Below are positions 31,769-40,614 of a stretch of DNA of 64,000 bases, in pieces. The stretch comes from Amycolatopsis vastitatis. GTDB taxonomy: Bacteria; Actinomycetota; Actinomycetes; Mycobacteriales; Pseudonocardiaceae. The notes under the pieces are model-generated. The model did no database searches and was not told the DNA's origin. It worked only from the letters and a program-made list of their open reading frames with translations. Every line of letters begins with the position of its first letter. The stretch's first letter is position 1. The stretch covers positions 1 through 64,000 of the forward strand of contig NZ_NMUL01000057.1 of the NCBI RefSeq assembly GCF_002234595.1, given 5' to 3'. A program made the position numbers and the translations under genes.

Positions 31769-33379
31769 TCAGCGGGGGAGGCGGCGGAGGGCCTTGAGGC
31801 CGAACGTCATGCCGCGGGACCACAGCGAGCCCGGGATCGCGCGCGGCGGGCGCAGGGCCAGGCCGCGCTGCAGCGCGATCGACTGGGACTCCGTGTACTT
31901 CAGCAGGCCTTCGGCGCCGTTGCGGCGGCCGACGCCGGACTCCTTCATGCCGCCCATCGGGACGCCGACGCTGCCGAACGTCGCCGCGTAACCCTCGTTG
32001 ACGTTGACCGTCCCGGCCTTGAGGCGGGCCGCGACCTCCCAGCCCGCGCGGCCGTTGCGGGACCAGACGCTGGCGTTGAGCCCGAACGGCGTGTCGTTGG
32101 CCCGGTCGATGGCGTCGGTGACGTCGGTGTAGCCGTAGATCGACACGACCGGCCCGAACGTCTCCTCCGCGAACGGCAGCATGTCGGGGGTGACGTCCGA
32201 AAGCACCGTCGGCTCGTAGAACAGCGGGCCGAGGTCGGGCCGGGCGCGGCCGCCGGTGAGCACCGAAGCGCCCTTCGCGCGGGCGTCCTCGACGTGCGAC
32301 GACACCGCGGCGAGCTGCTCCTCCGACGTCAGCGAGCCCATCTGCGCCTGGTAGTCCAGCGCGCCGCCGAGCTTCAACGCGGCCGTGCGGGCCACGAACG
32401 CCCGGGTGAACTCGTCGCGGATGTCCTCGTGGACGTAGATCCGCTCGACCGACACGCACAGCTGCCCGGCCGAGGAGAAGCACGCCGTCACCGCGCCCGT
32501 CGCGGCCTTCGCGACGTCGGCGTCGGGCAGCACGATCATCGGGTTCTTGCCGCCGAGCTCCAGCGAGTACGACGTCAGCCGCTTCGCCACCTGCCCGGCC
32601 AGTTCCTTGCCGGTCGGCGTCGAGCCGGTGAAGCAGAGGTAGTCCGACTCCTCGACCAGCGCGGTGCCGATCTTCGACCCGCGGCCGAGCACGATCTGCC
32701 AGGTCCCGGCCGGCAGCCCGGCCTCCTCGGCGAGCTCGTGCAGCCAGAGTGCCGAGAGCGCGGTCTGGTTGTCCGGCTTCTGCACCACGGCGTTGCCGGC
32801 GGCCAGCGCCGGGAGGACGTCCATCGCGGTGAGCGCGAGGGGGTAGTTCCACGGCGAGATGATCCCGACGACGCCCTTCGGGTGCCGGATCTCGCCCGCG
32901 CGGGTCAGGCCGGGGATGACGCCGGCGACGCGGCGCGGGGCGAGGATCTTCGCGGCGTGCTTGCCGTAGTAGGCCGCGACGAGCGCGGTCGCGCTGACTT
33001 CGTCGAACGCGTCGAGCCGGGCCTTGCCCGCTTCGACCTGGACCAGGTCGAGCACCTCGTCCTGGCGGGCGAGCACGAGGTCGTGCAGGCGGGTGAGCAC
33101 CCGGGCGCGCTCGGCGGGGGAGCGGTCCGCCCAAGTCCGCTGGGCGGTCCGCGCGCCGGCGAACACCCTGCGGACATCGGCGTCGGTGGCCTGGGGCAGG
33201 GTCGCGATCGGCTGCCCGGTGAAGGGCGCGCGCATGCGGATCGGCGCCGAGTCGGCGCCACCCGCCACGCGGGCGACGAGCCGGGCCGCCCGCGCCGAGT
33301 CCGGCGCCCCGGCGACTCCGCCGACGGTCGGCGGCAACGGGGTGGCTTCGGTGGCGTTCGCGGGGGTCGTGCTGGTCAT
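31769..33379 (-). CDS. Succinate-semialdehyde-type aldehyde dehydrogenase (GabD2-like)
   Basis: 536 residues, oxidising an aldehyde with NAD(P)+. ATG 33379 has ACGGAG upstream. Visible: GVVGIISPWNYPL, CFTGSTPTGKELA, catalytic SLELGGKNPMIVL with Glu, SSAGQLCVSVERI with the nucleophilic Cys, and FAEETFGPVVSIY. The first 60 residues are low-complexity. The close family is annotated succinic semialdehyde dehydrogenase in mycobacteria (GabD2), but the substrate is not provable here. Confidence 0.9.
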   Translation of the reverse strand: MTSTTPANATEATPLPPTVGGVAGAPDSARAARLVARVAGGADSAPIRMRAPFTGQPIATLPQATDADVRRVFAGARTAQRTWADRSPAERARVLTRLHDLVLARQDEVLDLVQVEAGKARLDAFDEVSATALVAAYYGKHAAKILAPRRVAGVIPGLTRAGEIRHPKGVVGIISPWNYPLALTAMDVLPALAAGNAVVQKPDNQTALSALWLHELAEEAGLPAGTWQIVLGRGSKIGTALVEESDYLCFTGSTPTGKELAGQVAKRLTSYSLELGGKNPMIVLPDADVAKAATGAVTACFSSAGQLCVSVERIYVHEDIRDEFTRAFVARTAALKLGGALDYQAQMGSLTSEEQLAAVSSHVEDARAKGASVLTGGRARPDLGPLFYEPTVLSDVTPDMLPFAEETFGPVVSIYGYTDVTDAIDRANDTPFGLNASVWSRNGRAGWEVAARLKAGTVNVNEGYAATFGSVGVPMGGMKESGVGRRNGAEGLLKYTESQSIALQRGLALRPPRAIPGSLWSRGMTFGLKALRRLPR

Positions 33380-33430
33380 GACGTCTCCGTTCCGCGGCGT
33401 CCGGAGTCCGCGCGGACGCCGCGCAGGGGT

Positions 33431-33458
33431 TACCGACGAGTACACCATACCGTCGGTA
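33431..33458. promoter_or_regulatory. Inverted repeat TACCGACG-N12-CGTCGGTA
   Basis: Perfect 8-bp arms in front of the dehydrogenase gene, overlapping the likely promoter region. It resembles a TetR-type operator. No adjacent TetR gene faces it except the one at 34581-35198. Confidence 0.5.
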
Positions 33459-33489
33459 CGTCAGATGTCCAGCCTGATGTGAATAAGAT

Positions 33490-34485
33490 TCACGTATTGG
33501 GTGGGCGCAGGGGCGGCAGCTGGTAGTTCGGTTCGGTCGGCGACGTGGGCGGCTGCTGCGCCGGATGCGACTGGGCCTGCGTGACGCCGCCGTAGGGGTC
33601 GTCGAGCCGCGGCGTGACGCCGCCGGGCTGAGCGGGGAAGGGCTGCGACGGCGGACCGGACGGCTGTGCCGGCTCGCCGGACTGGGCCGGGAACGGCTGG
33701 GACTGCGGTGCGAAGGGCGGCTGCCCGCCTGGATACGGCGCACCGCCGGCCTGCGCGGGGAACGGTTGCGACGGCGGGTAGGACTGCGTGCCCGGGTACG
33801 GCTGAGCCCCCGAGAACTGCTGCGGTGGCCCGGGATAGGGCTGCTGCTGCTGGTACGGCCCCGGTGGCCCGGCCGGGGCCGCGGCGGGTGCCCGCCGTCC
33901 GGCCAGCACGGCGAACGCGAGCGCCAGCAAGGCGAGGACCCCGCCGCCGAGCAGCATCCAGAATCCTGTCCCGGTCGCGTACTGCGTCTTGATCGAGCCT
34001 TCGTCGGACGTATAGGTCAAGGTCGCCGAGACGTCCATGCCGAGCATCCACACCGCCGCGGTCACGCCGGCGCCGCCGGCCACCAGCGCCGTCCGCGCGC
34101 CCGAGCGCAGCCCGCCCCCGGCCGAGCGCCGCGCGCCGGCGAAGGCCAGGCCGGCCCCGGCCAGCAGCACCACCGCGCCCGCGGTGAGCGGGATCCCGTA
34201 GCGCGCGACGTGGGTCTTGTCGTAGAACTTCTTCGCCTCGGCGTCGGGTTCGACGGCGAACGAGCGTGACCAGGCGCTGACCGTCTGGTTGCTCTCGGTC
34301 TTGCCGTCGATGACCTGCTCGAACGACGTCTGGGGCAGGAACGACCCGGCCAGCACGAGCACCGCGGCCAGGACACCGAGGATTCCGGCGAGCAGCCGGA
34401 ACAGTGCGCCCGGGTCGGCGGCCGGACGTGGTGGCTGCGCCGGGGGCGGGCTGTACGGGTACGGATACGGGGTGGCGGCGGTCAT
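33490..34485 (-). CDS. Hypothetical membrane protein with Pro/Gln-rich tail
   Basis: 331 residues from ATG 34485 (GGGGAGT upstream). A proline/tyrosine-rich N-terminus, then four membrane helices (about 30-50, 100-120, 133-150, 175-195) with an external loop between the first two, and a cytoplasmic tail of about 130 residues with repeated PSQPFPAQ, PQSQPFPAQSG and PSQPFPAQPGG. No enzyme motif is visible. Similar architectures occur in other Pseudonocardiaceae, where the function is unknown. Confidence 0.72.
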   Translation of the reverse strand: MTAATPYPYPYSPPPAQPPRPAADPGALFRLLAGILGVLAAVLVLAGSFLPQTSFEQVIDGKTESNQTVSAWSRSFAVEPDAEAKKFYDKTHVARYGIPLTAGAVVLLAGAGLAFAGARRSAGGGLRSGARTALVAGGAGVTAAVWMLGMDVSATLTYTSDEGSIKTQYATGTGFWMLLGGGVLALLALAFAVLAGRRAPAAAPAGPPGPYQQQQPYPGPPQQFSGAQPYPGTQSYPPSQPFPAQAGGAPYPGGQPPFAPQSQPFPAQSGEPAQPSGPPSQPFPAQPGGVTPRLDDPYGGVTQAQSHPAQQPPTSPTEPNYQLPPLRPPNT

Positions 34486-34580
34486 CGGGACTCCCCTCTG
34501 TCCGGGGGATTGGACCACGAAATCCACCTGCCGGATAAGGGGTAGCGCAGCTCTGGTGCCGGTGCCGCCCGCTGTGCTAG

Positions 34581-35198
34581 TCAGCTCGGCTCAGTGGTGG
34601 CGTCCTGGTAGAGCAGGACGGCGATGCGCTTCCACTCGTCCAGCAGCTGACGGCGCCGGTTCGGGTCGCCGCCGAGCTCGGCGTCCAGAGCCAGCCCACG
34701 GGTCAGGTTGACGGTGAGCCAGAACAGCATCTCGGCGCGTTCGGGCGGGAGCTCGCCGGCGACCTGGGTGACGTGCTCGAGGGTGGCGCGGCCGAGCGCG
34801 CGGTCGACCGGGCGGATGGCCGCGCGCAGCTCGGGGTCGGTGCGGGCGGCGACCCACAGCTCGGTGACGGCGGTCGAGAGCGTGCCGGAGTAGCCGGCCC
34901 ACAGCAGGTCGATCGCCGCGGCGACGCCCGTGCCGCCGCCGGGCAGGTCGGCCAGCGAGGCCGCGAGCCGCCGGCGCAGCTTCGTCGTCAGGTGCTCGAC
35001 CGCGGCCGCCATCAGCTCGGCCTTCGCGGTGAAGTGGTGCTGCACCGCGCCCTTCGACACGCCCGCGCGGGCACAGATCTCCTGGACCGAGGTGCGCGCG
35101 TAGCCGACCTCGACCAGCGAGTCGATGGTCGCGTCCAGCAGGGCCGTGCGGGTCTGTTCGCGCCGCTGCGCCTGCGTCCGGTGCGCCGTCTCGGTCAC
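34581..35198 (-). CDS. TetR-family regulator
   Basis: 205 residues; helix-turn-helix TSVQEICARAGVSKGAVQHHFTAK at about 38-61. It is divergent from the acyl-CoA dehydrogenase and CoA-transferase genes and probably represses them. The near-palindrome at 35231-35245 between them is the candidate operator. The ligand may be an acyl-CoA. Confidence 0.9.
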   Translation of the reverse strand: MTETAHRTQAQRREQTRTALLDATIDSLVEVGYARTSVQEICARAGVSKGAVQHHFTAKAELMAAAVEHLTTKLRRRLAASLADLPGGGTGVAAAIDLLWAGYSGTLSTAVTELWVAARTDPELRAAIRPVDRALGRATLEHVTQVAGELPPERAEMLFWLTVNLTRGLALDAELGGDPNRRRQLLDEWKRIAVLLYQDATTEPS

Positions 35199-35230
35199 CG
35201 CGGCCTCCCTGCTTTACCTACCGCCCGGAA

Positions 35231-35245
35231 CGGATGTACATTCCG
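35231..35245. promoter_or_regulatory. Near-palindrome CGGATGTACATTCCG
   Basis: A 15-base imperfect palindrome centred on TGTACA between the divergent TetR and acyl-CoA dehydrogenase genes, placed to block both promoters. Confidence 0.45.
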
Positions 35246-35292
35246 ACCAGAACTTACATGCCGTTCGTCATGTTTTCCAGCAGGAGGGTCCC

Positions 35293-36444
35293 GTGCCGCT
35301 GCAACTCCCGAAGAGCTCGTGGAGCACGACCGAGCTCGAAGACCTCCGCGAGCTGTCGCGGTCGTTCCTGCAGAAGGAGGTCACTCCGCACCAGGAACGC
35401 TGGGCGGCGGAGAAGAAGGCCGACCGCGAGCTGTGGACCAAGGCCGGCGAGGTCGGCCTGCTCTGCCTGTCCATCCCCGAGGAGTACGGCGGCGGTGGTG
35501 GCACCTTCGCCCACGAGGCCGTGCTCTACGAAGAGCAAGCCCGCGCGGGCGACAGCGCGTGGGGCGTCACCGTCCACAATGGAATCGTCGCGCACTACCT
35601 GCTCGCCTACGCTTCGGAGGAGAAGAAGCGGGAGTGGCTGCCGAAGCTGGCCACCGGCGAGATGGTCGGCGCGATCGCGATGACCGAGCCCGGCACCGGC
35701 TCCGACCTGCAGGGCATCAAGACGCGCGCGGTGCGCGACGGCGACCACTACGTCCTCAACGGCGCGAAGACCTTCATCACCAACGGCTTCCACGCCGACC
35801 TGGTGATCGTCGCCTGCAAGACCGACCCGGACGCCGGCGCGCAGGGCGTCTCGCTGCTCGTGGTCGAGACCGCCACGCCGGGCTTCCGCCGCGGCCGCCT
35901 CCTCGACAAGGTCGGCATGAAGGGCCAGGACACCTCCGAGCTGTTCTTCGACGACGTCCGCGTGCCCGCCGCCAACCTGCTCGGCGAGGCCGAAGGTCAG
36001 GGCTTCGTCCAGCTGATGCGGCAGCTGCCCCAGGAGCGGCTGATCATCGCCGTGACCGCGGTGGCCGGGCTGGAGGCGGCGGTGGACCTCACGCTCGAGT
36101 ACACCAAGGAACGCACGGCGTTCGGGCGGCCGATCTTCTCCTTCCAGAACACCAAGTTCACCCTCGCCGAAGCCGCGACCGAGGCCGCGGTGGCGCGGGC
36201 GTTCCTCGACCAGTGCGTCGAACGGCACCTCAAGGGCGAGCTCGATGTCCAGGGCGCGGCGATGGCGAAGCTGTGGACCACCGAGCGGGTCAACAAGGTG
36301 ATCGACGACTGCGTGCAGCTCTTCGGCGGCTACGGCTACATGACCGAGTACCCGATCGCGCGGGCCTGGGCCGACGTCCGTATCTCCCGGATCTTCGGCG
36401 GCACCAGCGAGATCATGAAGGAAATCATCTCCCGCTCGCTCTGA
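35293..36444 (+). CDS. Acyl-CoA dehydrogenase
   Basis: 383 residues, an FAD enzyme that desaturates acyl-CoA at C2-C3. Motifs: IPEEYGGGGGTFAHEAVLYEE, AMTEPGTGSDLQGIKT (flavin site), NGAKTFITNG, ERTAFGRPIFSFQNTKF and QLFGGYGYMTEYPIAR. GTG 35293 is chosen for its CAGGAGGG site. It is followed after 11 bases by a CaiB-type gene, so a branched-chain or methyl-branched acyl substrate is likely. Confidence 0.92.
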   Translation: MPLQLPKSSWSTTELEDLRELSRSFLQKEVTPHQERWAAEKKADRELWTKAGEVGLLCLSIPEEYGGGGGTFAHEAVLYEEQARAGDSAWGVTVHNGIVAHYLLAYASEEKKREWLPKLATGEMVGAIAMTEPGTGSDLQGIKTRAVRDGDHYVLNGAKTFITNGFHADLVIVACKTDPDAGAQGVSLLVVETATPGFRRGRLLDKVGMKGQDTSELFFDDVRVPAANLLGEAEGQGFVQLMRQLPQERLIIAVTAVAGLEAAVDLTLEYTKERTAFGRPIFSFQNTKFTLAEAATEAAVARAFLDQCVERHLKGELDVQGAAMAKLWTTERVNKVIDDCVQLFGGYGYMTEYPIARAWADVRISRIFGGTSEIMKEIISRSL

Positions 36445-36455
36445 AAGGACCGACT

Positions 36456-37592
36456 ATGAAGGCAGGTCCGCTCAGCGGCCTGAAGGTGGTGGAGCTCGCC
36501 GGTCTCGCGCCCGGCCCGTTCGCCACGATGATCCTCGCCGACCTCGGCGCCGACGTCGTCCGCGTCGACCGCGCGCAGCCGGGGGAGGACATCCTCGGCA
36601 TCGGGACCGATCCCCTCGCGCGCGGCCGCCGGTCGGTGGGCATCAACACCAAGACGCCCGAAGGCGTCGAGCTGGTGCTGAAGCTGTGCGACACCGCCGA
36701 CGTGCTCATCGAGGGCTTCCGCCCGGGCGTCGCCGAGCGGATCGGGCTCGGGCCCGACGTCGTGCACGCCCGCAACCCGCGGCTCGTCTACGGCCGGATG
36801 ACCGGCTGGGGACAGGACGGTCCCCTGGCGAAGGCGGCCGGGCACGACATCAACTACATCGGCATCGCCGGCGCCCTCGAACCGATCGGCCGCGCGGGGG
36901 AGCGGCCGGTGCCGCCGCTCAACCTCGTCGGCGACTTCGGCGGCGGCGGGCTCCTGCTGGCGATGGGCATCCTCGCCGCGCTGTACGAACGGAACACGTC
37001 GGGCCGCGGCCAGGTGGTCGACGCGTCGATGGTCGACGGCGCCGCGCTGCTCACCACGAGCCTGCACGGCATCAAGGCGGCCGGTCTCTGGTCGGAAGAG
37101 CGCGGCGAAAACATGCTCGACGGCGGCGCGCCGTTCTACGACACGTACAAAACCCTGGACGGCAAGTACGTCGCCGTCGGCGCGATCGAGATGCGGTTCT
37201 GGGGCGACCTGGTCCGCGTGCTGGGGCTCAACGCCGACGAGCTGCCGCTGCACGTCGACAAGACGCAGTGGCCGAAGCTGCGCGAGATCGTCGCCGAGGC
37301 CGTCGCCCAGCACACCCGCGACGACCTCGTCGCGCGCGCCGAAGGCACCGACGCGTGCCTGACGCCGGTGCTCTCACCCACCGAAGCGCCGTCCCACCCG
37401 CACAACGCCGCCCGCGGCACGTTCGTCGAGATCGGCGGCATGGTGCAGCCCGCGCCGGCCCCGCGGTTCGACCGGACGCCGCCGGACACCCCGGAAGCCC
37501 CGCACGCCAAGGGATCCGACACCGAGGCCGTGCTCGCCGAACTGGGTGTCACGGACCTCAGGGCGCTGCGCGAGGCCGGGGTGATCGCCTAG
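36456..37592 (+). CDS. mcr: CaiB/BaiF family CoA-transferase, alpha-methylacyl-CoA racemase-like
   Basis: 378 residues. The start SGLKVVELAGLAPGPFATMILADLGADVVRVD, GFRPGVAERIGLGPDV, GRMTGWGQDGPLAKAAGHDINYIG (catalytic His/Asp region) and EGTDACLTPVLS fit racemases of 2-methylacyl-CoA, such as Mcr of M. tuberculosis. It would epimerise 2-methyl branches so that the upstream dehydrogenase can act. The stop overlaps the convergent GNAT stop as CTAG. Confidence 0.9.
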   Translation: MKAGPLSGLKVVELAGLAPGPFATMILADLGADVVRVDRAQPGEDILGIGTDPLARGRRSVGINTKTPEGVELVLKLCDTADVLIEGFRPGVAERIGLGPDVVHARNPRLVYGRMTGWGQDGPLAKAAGHDINYIGIAGALEPIGRAGERPVPPLNLVGDFGGGGLLLAMGILAALYERNTSGRGQVVDASMVDGAALLTTSLHGIKAAGLWSEERGENMLDGGAPFYDTYKTLDGKYVAVGAIEMRFWGDLVRVLGLNADELPLHVDKTQWPKLREIVAEAVAQHTRDDLVARAEGTDACLTPVLSPTEAPSHPHNAARGTFVEIGGMVQPAPAPRFDRTPPDTPEAPHAKGSDTEAVLAELGVTDLRALREAGVIA

Positions 37593-38119
37593 CTCTTCGC
37601 GAGGTCGGAGCGCACGACCGAGTAGACGACGCTGTCACGCCACTCGCCGTCTCGAAAGCCGTAGCCGCGAAGGACTCCTTCGCGCGTGAAGCCGGCTTTT
37701 TCGAGCGAGCGCTGTTCGGCGCGGTTGCCGACCTCGGTCGTCGCTTCGACGCGGTTCAGCTGCGTGTGCGCGAAGAGGTATTCGACGAGCAGCCGCTGGG
37801 CCTCGGTGCCGTAGCCGTGGCCGCGGGCTTCCGGGGCCAGGACGAGGCCCATGTTCCAGCAGAAGGACGTCGGCCCGGTGCGGGTGCGGTGCCAGGAGAC
37901 CAGCCCGAGCACGCGGCCGCCGAGCGTCGGCACCAGCATGCCGTTCTCGGTGGTGAGCATCCCGGTCTCGTGCCACCGGCGGCGCAGGTAACCGGGGTCG
38001 TGCCAGCCGAACCACTGGTGTTCGCCGGTCGCCGCGGGATCGTTGGTCAGCCGTTCGAGCAGGTCGAGATCGGCCTCGGCCACGGGCCGGAGCACGACTC
38101 CGGAGACCTCGTCGTCCAT
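37589..38119 (-). CDS. GNAT-family N-acetyltransferase (RimJ/RimL-like)
   Basis: 176 residues: VVLRPVAEADLDLLERL at the start, LGLVSWHRTRTG, and the acetyl-CoA site NMGLVLAPEARGHGYGTEAQ followed by NRVEATTEVGNRAEQRSLEKAGFTREGVL. It acetylates an amino group on an unknown substrate. Confidence 0.9.
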   Translation of the reverse strand: MDDEVSGVVLRPVAEADLDLLERLTNDPAATGEHQWFGWHDPGYLRRRWHETGMLTTENGMLVPTLGGRVLGLVSWHRTRTGPTSFCWNMGLVLAPEARGHGYGTEAQRLLVEYLFAHTQLNRVEATTEVGNRAEQRSLEKAGFTREGVLRGYGFRDGEWRDSVVYSVVRSDLAKS

Positions 38120-38187
38120 CCGGCGACCTTATCGGCCGCTTGACCGGAACCACGGCACCACGCGCAAAACCGCCCGGTCGAGCCATG

Positions 38188-38250
38188 ACCCGTGACTGAG
38201 CGGTCATGACCCGTGATTCGGGGGTCGACACGCGTGATCGTGGTCACCCC
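38188..38250. repeat. Three tandem 21-bp repeats of the CGTGATTGAAGGG family
   Basis: Units 38188-38208, 38209-38229 and 38230-38250, beginning ACCCGTGAC, ACCCGTGAT and ACGCGTGAT. The second keeps GGGGGTCGAC at its end. They lie between the divergent GNAT gene and the 55-residue ORF. Confidence 0.75.
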
Positions 38251-38375
38251 GGCGTCCCGCTGGACGAGCACGCTGCCGCTCCTCGGGTTGATCGAGGTGT
38301 CTTCCTGACACGCCTTCCCTAGAGTGTTGGGGTGGCCACTCCCAGGACGGGGACGGCGAGCCGGGGAGGAAGCAC

Positions 38376-38543
38376 ATGTCGGGCGGCGTGAAGAAGATCC
38401 TCATCGTCGGTGTGGTCGCGCTCGTGCTGTTCTTCCTCATCACCCAGCCCCACCAGTCCGCCGACTTCGTGCACCGCGTCCTCGGCTGGCTCAAGGACGG
38501 CGCCGAAGCGATCGTCACGTTCTTCCGGGCGCTCTTCTCCTGA
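38376..38543 (+). CDS. 55-residue single-pass membrane protein
   Basis: MSGGVKKILIVGVVALVLFF starts a single membrane helix (residues 7-23), followed by a short polar stretch and an amphipathic tail ending in FFRALFS. GGGGAGGA lies seven bases before the ATG and a perfect terminator hairpin follows. No family is recognised. Confidence 0.7.
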   Translation: MSGGVKKILIVGVVALVLFFLITQPHQSADFVHRVLGWLKDGAEAIVTFFRALFS

Positions 38544-38560
38544 CCTGCGACACCCGTGCG

Positions 38561-38585
38561 CCGGCACCGCTTCGAGCGGTGCCGG
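38561..38585 (+). terminator. Terminator hairpin after the 55-residue ORF
   Basis: CCGGCACCGC-TTCGA-GCGGTGCCGG, a perfect 10-bp stem with a UUCG-type loop, 17 bases after the stop. Confidence 0.75.
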
Positions 38586-38903
38586 TGGCTACCCTGCGTG
38601 TTAGCGGACGGTAAATCACCCAGCGTCACCAATCTCGGATTTCGGACTTCACGCTCGACCATCCGGGTGGATTGCGGCTCAAAACACGCAGGTCGGCGAA
38701 TTCGTGGCAGCCGGGGTCTGGCGAAGACGACCACCCCGGCCCTACGGTGCTCACATTGCGTGATCGGGTGGTTCGCCACCCCCTCGGAGAACCCCGATAC
38801 GCAGGCAGTTTCCACTCAGCAAGGTGCAGGTTGGTGCGTGCGGCACCACTGCGTGGGACAGGCGTCAGGGCCTGTCCGTCGGGGACCTACCAAGGAGGCA
38901 GGG
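38586..38903. other. Gene-free leader region before the 160-residue protein
   Basis: 318 bases without a convincing gene. AT content is higher in the first half. Near the end, GGACAGGC and GCCTGTCC form an 8-bp stem 20-odd bases before the ribosome site of the next gene. A structured 5' leader is possible, but I could not match it to a riboswitch family. Confidence 0.35.
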
Positions 38904-39386
38904 ATGACCGGAGATCCCGGAGTGGACGCGTTGATCCGGCAGTGGGCCGCCGAGCGCGAGCGGACCCCGGAGGAGCAAGAGGTCGACCGCATCGCGTCCG
39001 CGTGGCTGGCCGACGCTCCCCCAGCCGCCCCGGGCATCCCCGGCCAGCGCGCCCGGTCCGGACCGTCGCGCTTCGTCCCGGTCGAATCGGCCGACCCCGG
39101 TTACCTCGCGGCGATGCGCAGCCGGCTGCCGGAGGTGCCCGAAGAGCTCCTCACGGCCGCCGCGGGCTGGTGGCAGATGGTCGGCGGGGTCGCCGAGGCC
39201 GAGGAGTGGTGGGACGCCGGCATCAGCCCGCTCGACCAGCGGGCCCTCGACTACCGGGCGGCCGGGCTCGCGCCGTCCGACCTGAGCCGCCGGCTCGGGC
39301 CGATGACCGTCCTGCAGCACCTGCGCCGCGGCAGCGCCCCGGCCTGGTGCGTGGCGCGGCTCGCGCGCCAGCAGAAGTCTGCTTGA
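38904..39386 (+). CDS. Hypothetical protein, Trp-rich middle
   Basis: 160 residues from ATG 38904 with AAGGAGG upstream. The N-terminus LIRQWAAERERTPEEQEVDR is charged; the middle has AAGWWQMVGGVAEAEEWWDAG; the end AAGLAPSDLSRRLGPMTVLQ resembles a helix-turn-helix and closes with cysteine-containing WCVARLARQQKS. The function is unknown. Confidence 0.7.
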   Translation: MTGDPGVDALIRQWAAERERTPEEQEVDRIASAWLADAPPAAPGIPGQRARSGPSRFVPVESADPGYLAAMRSRLPEVPEELLTAAAGWWQMVGGVAEAEEWWDAGISPLDQRALDYRAAGLAPSDLSRRLGPMTVLQHLRRGSAPAWCVARLARQQKSA

Positions 39387-39502
39387 TTCCGACACGGCCG
39401 GGTGAACCGGCGTGGTGAGACGATCTCGGCGGCCCGCGTAACGCTAACCTGCGCGGGCTCGTTGAGCAGTCGTCGACATCACGCCGGAGAACCGGGAGTT
39501 TC

Positions 39503-40417
39503 GTGCGCAGGAGTACCGGAAAGACCGAGGACGACCGGATCGACGCCGTCGACCAAGCCGCCCCCGCCGCCCCGGCACCGTCGCCGCGCTCCGCGGGTGT
39601 GGCCGTCCTCACCCGGCTGGCCGTCGTCCTCGCCGTGCTGGCGGTCGCCGGCGGCGGCGTCTGGCTCGTCACCCGTGCTTCGACACCGGAGGCGAGCCCG
39701 ACCACCACCGAGATCCCCGCTTTGCAGGTCAAGGCGGCCGACGTCCGCCCGGGGTCGGTCGCCCCGGCCGGCGCGGTGGCCGGTGGCGCCGACCAGCAGA
39801 CCACCCCGCAGCAGGCCCGCTCGCGCGATACCGGACCGGCGACGCTCGCGCAGTGGGCGAGCCAGGTCGCGGCGGTCACCGGCGTCCCGGCGCGGGCACT
39901 GTCGGCGTACGGCAACGCCGAGCTGGCGATGCGCGCGGACCAGCCGAACTGCCGGATCTCGTGGGCGACGCTCGCCGGCATCGGCCGGATCGAGTCCAAC
40001 CACGGCCAGTACGCCGGCGCGGTGCTCGGCGCGGACGGGCGGCCGTCCAAGCCGATCGTCGGCGTCCCGCTCGACGGCTCCGCGGGAGTCCAGGCGATCG
40101 GCGACACCGACGGCGGCCGCTACGACGGCGACGCGGGCGTCGACCGGGCAGTGGGACCGATGCAGTTCATCCCGGGCACGTGGCGCAAGTGGGCGTCCGA
40201 CGGCAACGGCGACGGCCTCGGCGACCCCCAGCAGATCGACGACGCCGCCCTGGCGGCGGCTCGTTACCTGTGCGCGGGCGGGCGGGACATGGCGAGCCCG
40301 TCGGGCTGGTGGGCGGGGATCCTGTCGTACAACAACTCGACCGAGTACGCCCAGAAGGTGTTCGGCCTCGCCGACGGCTACGCCAAGGCGGCCCAGTCGA
40401 TCCACAAGCAACGCTGA
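39503..40417 (+). CDS. Lytic murein transglycosylase, membrane-anchored
   Basis: 304 residues. A cytoplasmic start, one membrane helix (about 32-55), a linker, then an SLT-type domain: ISWATLAGIGRIESNHGQYAG contains the catalytic Glu in the ES motif, with VGPMQFIPGTWRKWASDGNG and SYNNSTEYAQKVFGLADGY as further conserved parts. It cuts peptidoglycan to 1,6-anhydro products outside the membrane. GTG 39503 follows GGGAG. Confidence 0.9.
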   Translation: MRRSTGKTEDDRIDAVDQAAPAAPAPSPRSAGVAVLTRLAVVLAVLAVAGGGVWLVTRASTPEASPTTTEIPALQVKAADVRPGSVAPAGAVAGGADQQTTPQQARSRDTGPATLAQWASQVAAVTGVPARALSAYGNAELAMRADQPNCRISWATLAGIGRIESNHGQYAGAVLGADGRPSKPIVGVPLDGSAGVQAIGDTDGGRYDGDAGVDRAVGPMQFIPGTWRKWASDGNGDGLGDPQQIDDAALAAARYLCAGGRDMASPSGWWAGILSYNNSTEYAQKVFGLADGYAKAAQSIHKQR

Positions 40418-40457
40418 ATGTGGACAACTCGGCGGTGTCCGGTTGCTGAGGGCCGGA

Positions 40458-40480
40458 TTGTCGGGCGCTGCCGATAAACT
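40458..40480 (+). promoter_or_regulatory. PafBC/RecA-NDp-like element without a close gene
   Basis: TTGTCGGGC-N8-TAAACT. The nearest forward start is about 420 bases away, so it is an orphan element or drives an unrecognised RNA across the repeat at 40568-40614. Confidence 0.4.
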
Positions 40481-40567
40481 GGACTTGGGGACGCCCCCCA
40501 GGGCGGGTGGGGGAGGTTTCCGGCGGGGGCTTCGGCGAAGTCGGGCTCCGGACGGATCCGCGGTGTC

Positions 40568-40614
40568 GTGAATGACTCTTTCCTGTCGCCGGACGCCATG
40601 AATGAGTCATTCAC
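40568..40614. repeat. Decayed copy of the 23113-23165 palindrome
   Basis: Outer arms GTGAATGACTC / GAGTCATTCAC are perfect (11 bp) but the middle no longer pairs. The left half keeps GACTCTTTCCTGTCG and the element is again followed by ACATCCG, as at 23113-23165. Confidence 0.7.

Noticed and set aside
28622..34485. Secondary-metabolite cluster around the LAL regulator
   Set aside because: No PKS, NRPS, terpene or RiPP genes are visible; neighbours are housekeeping-type enzymes.
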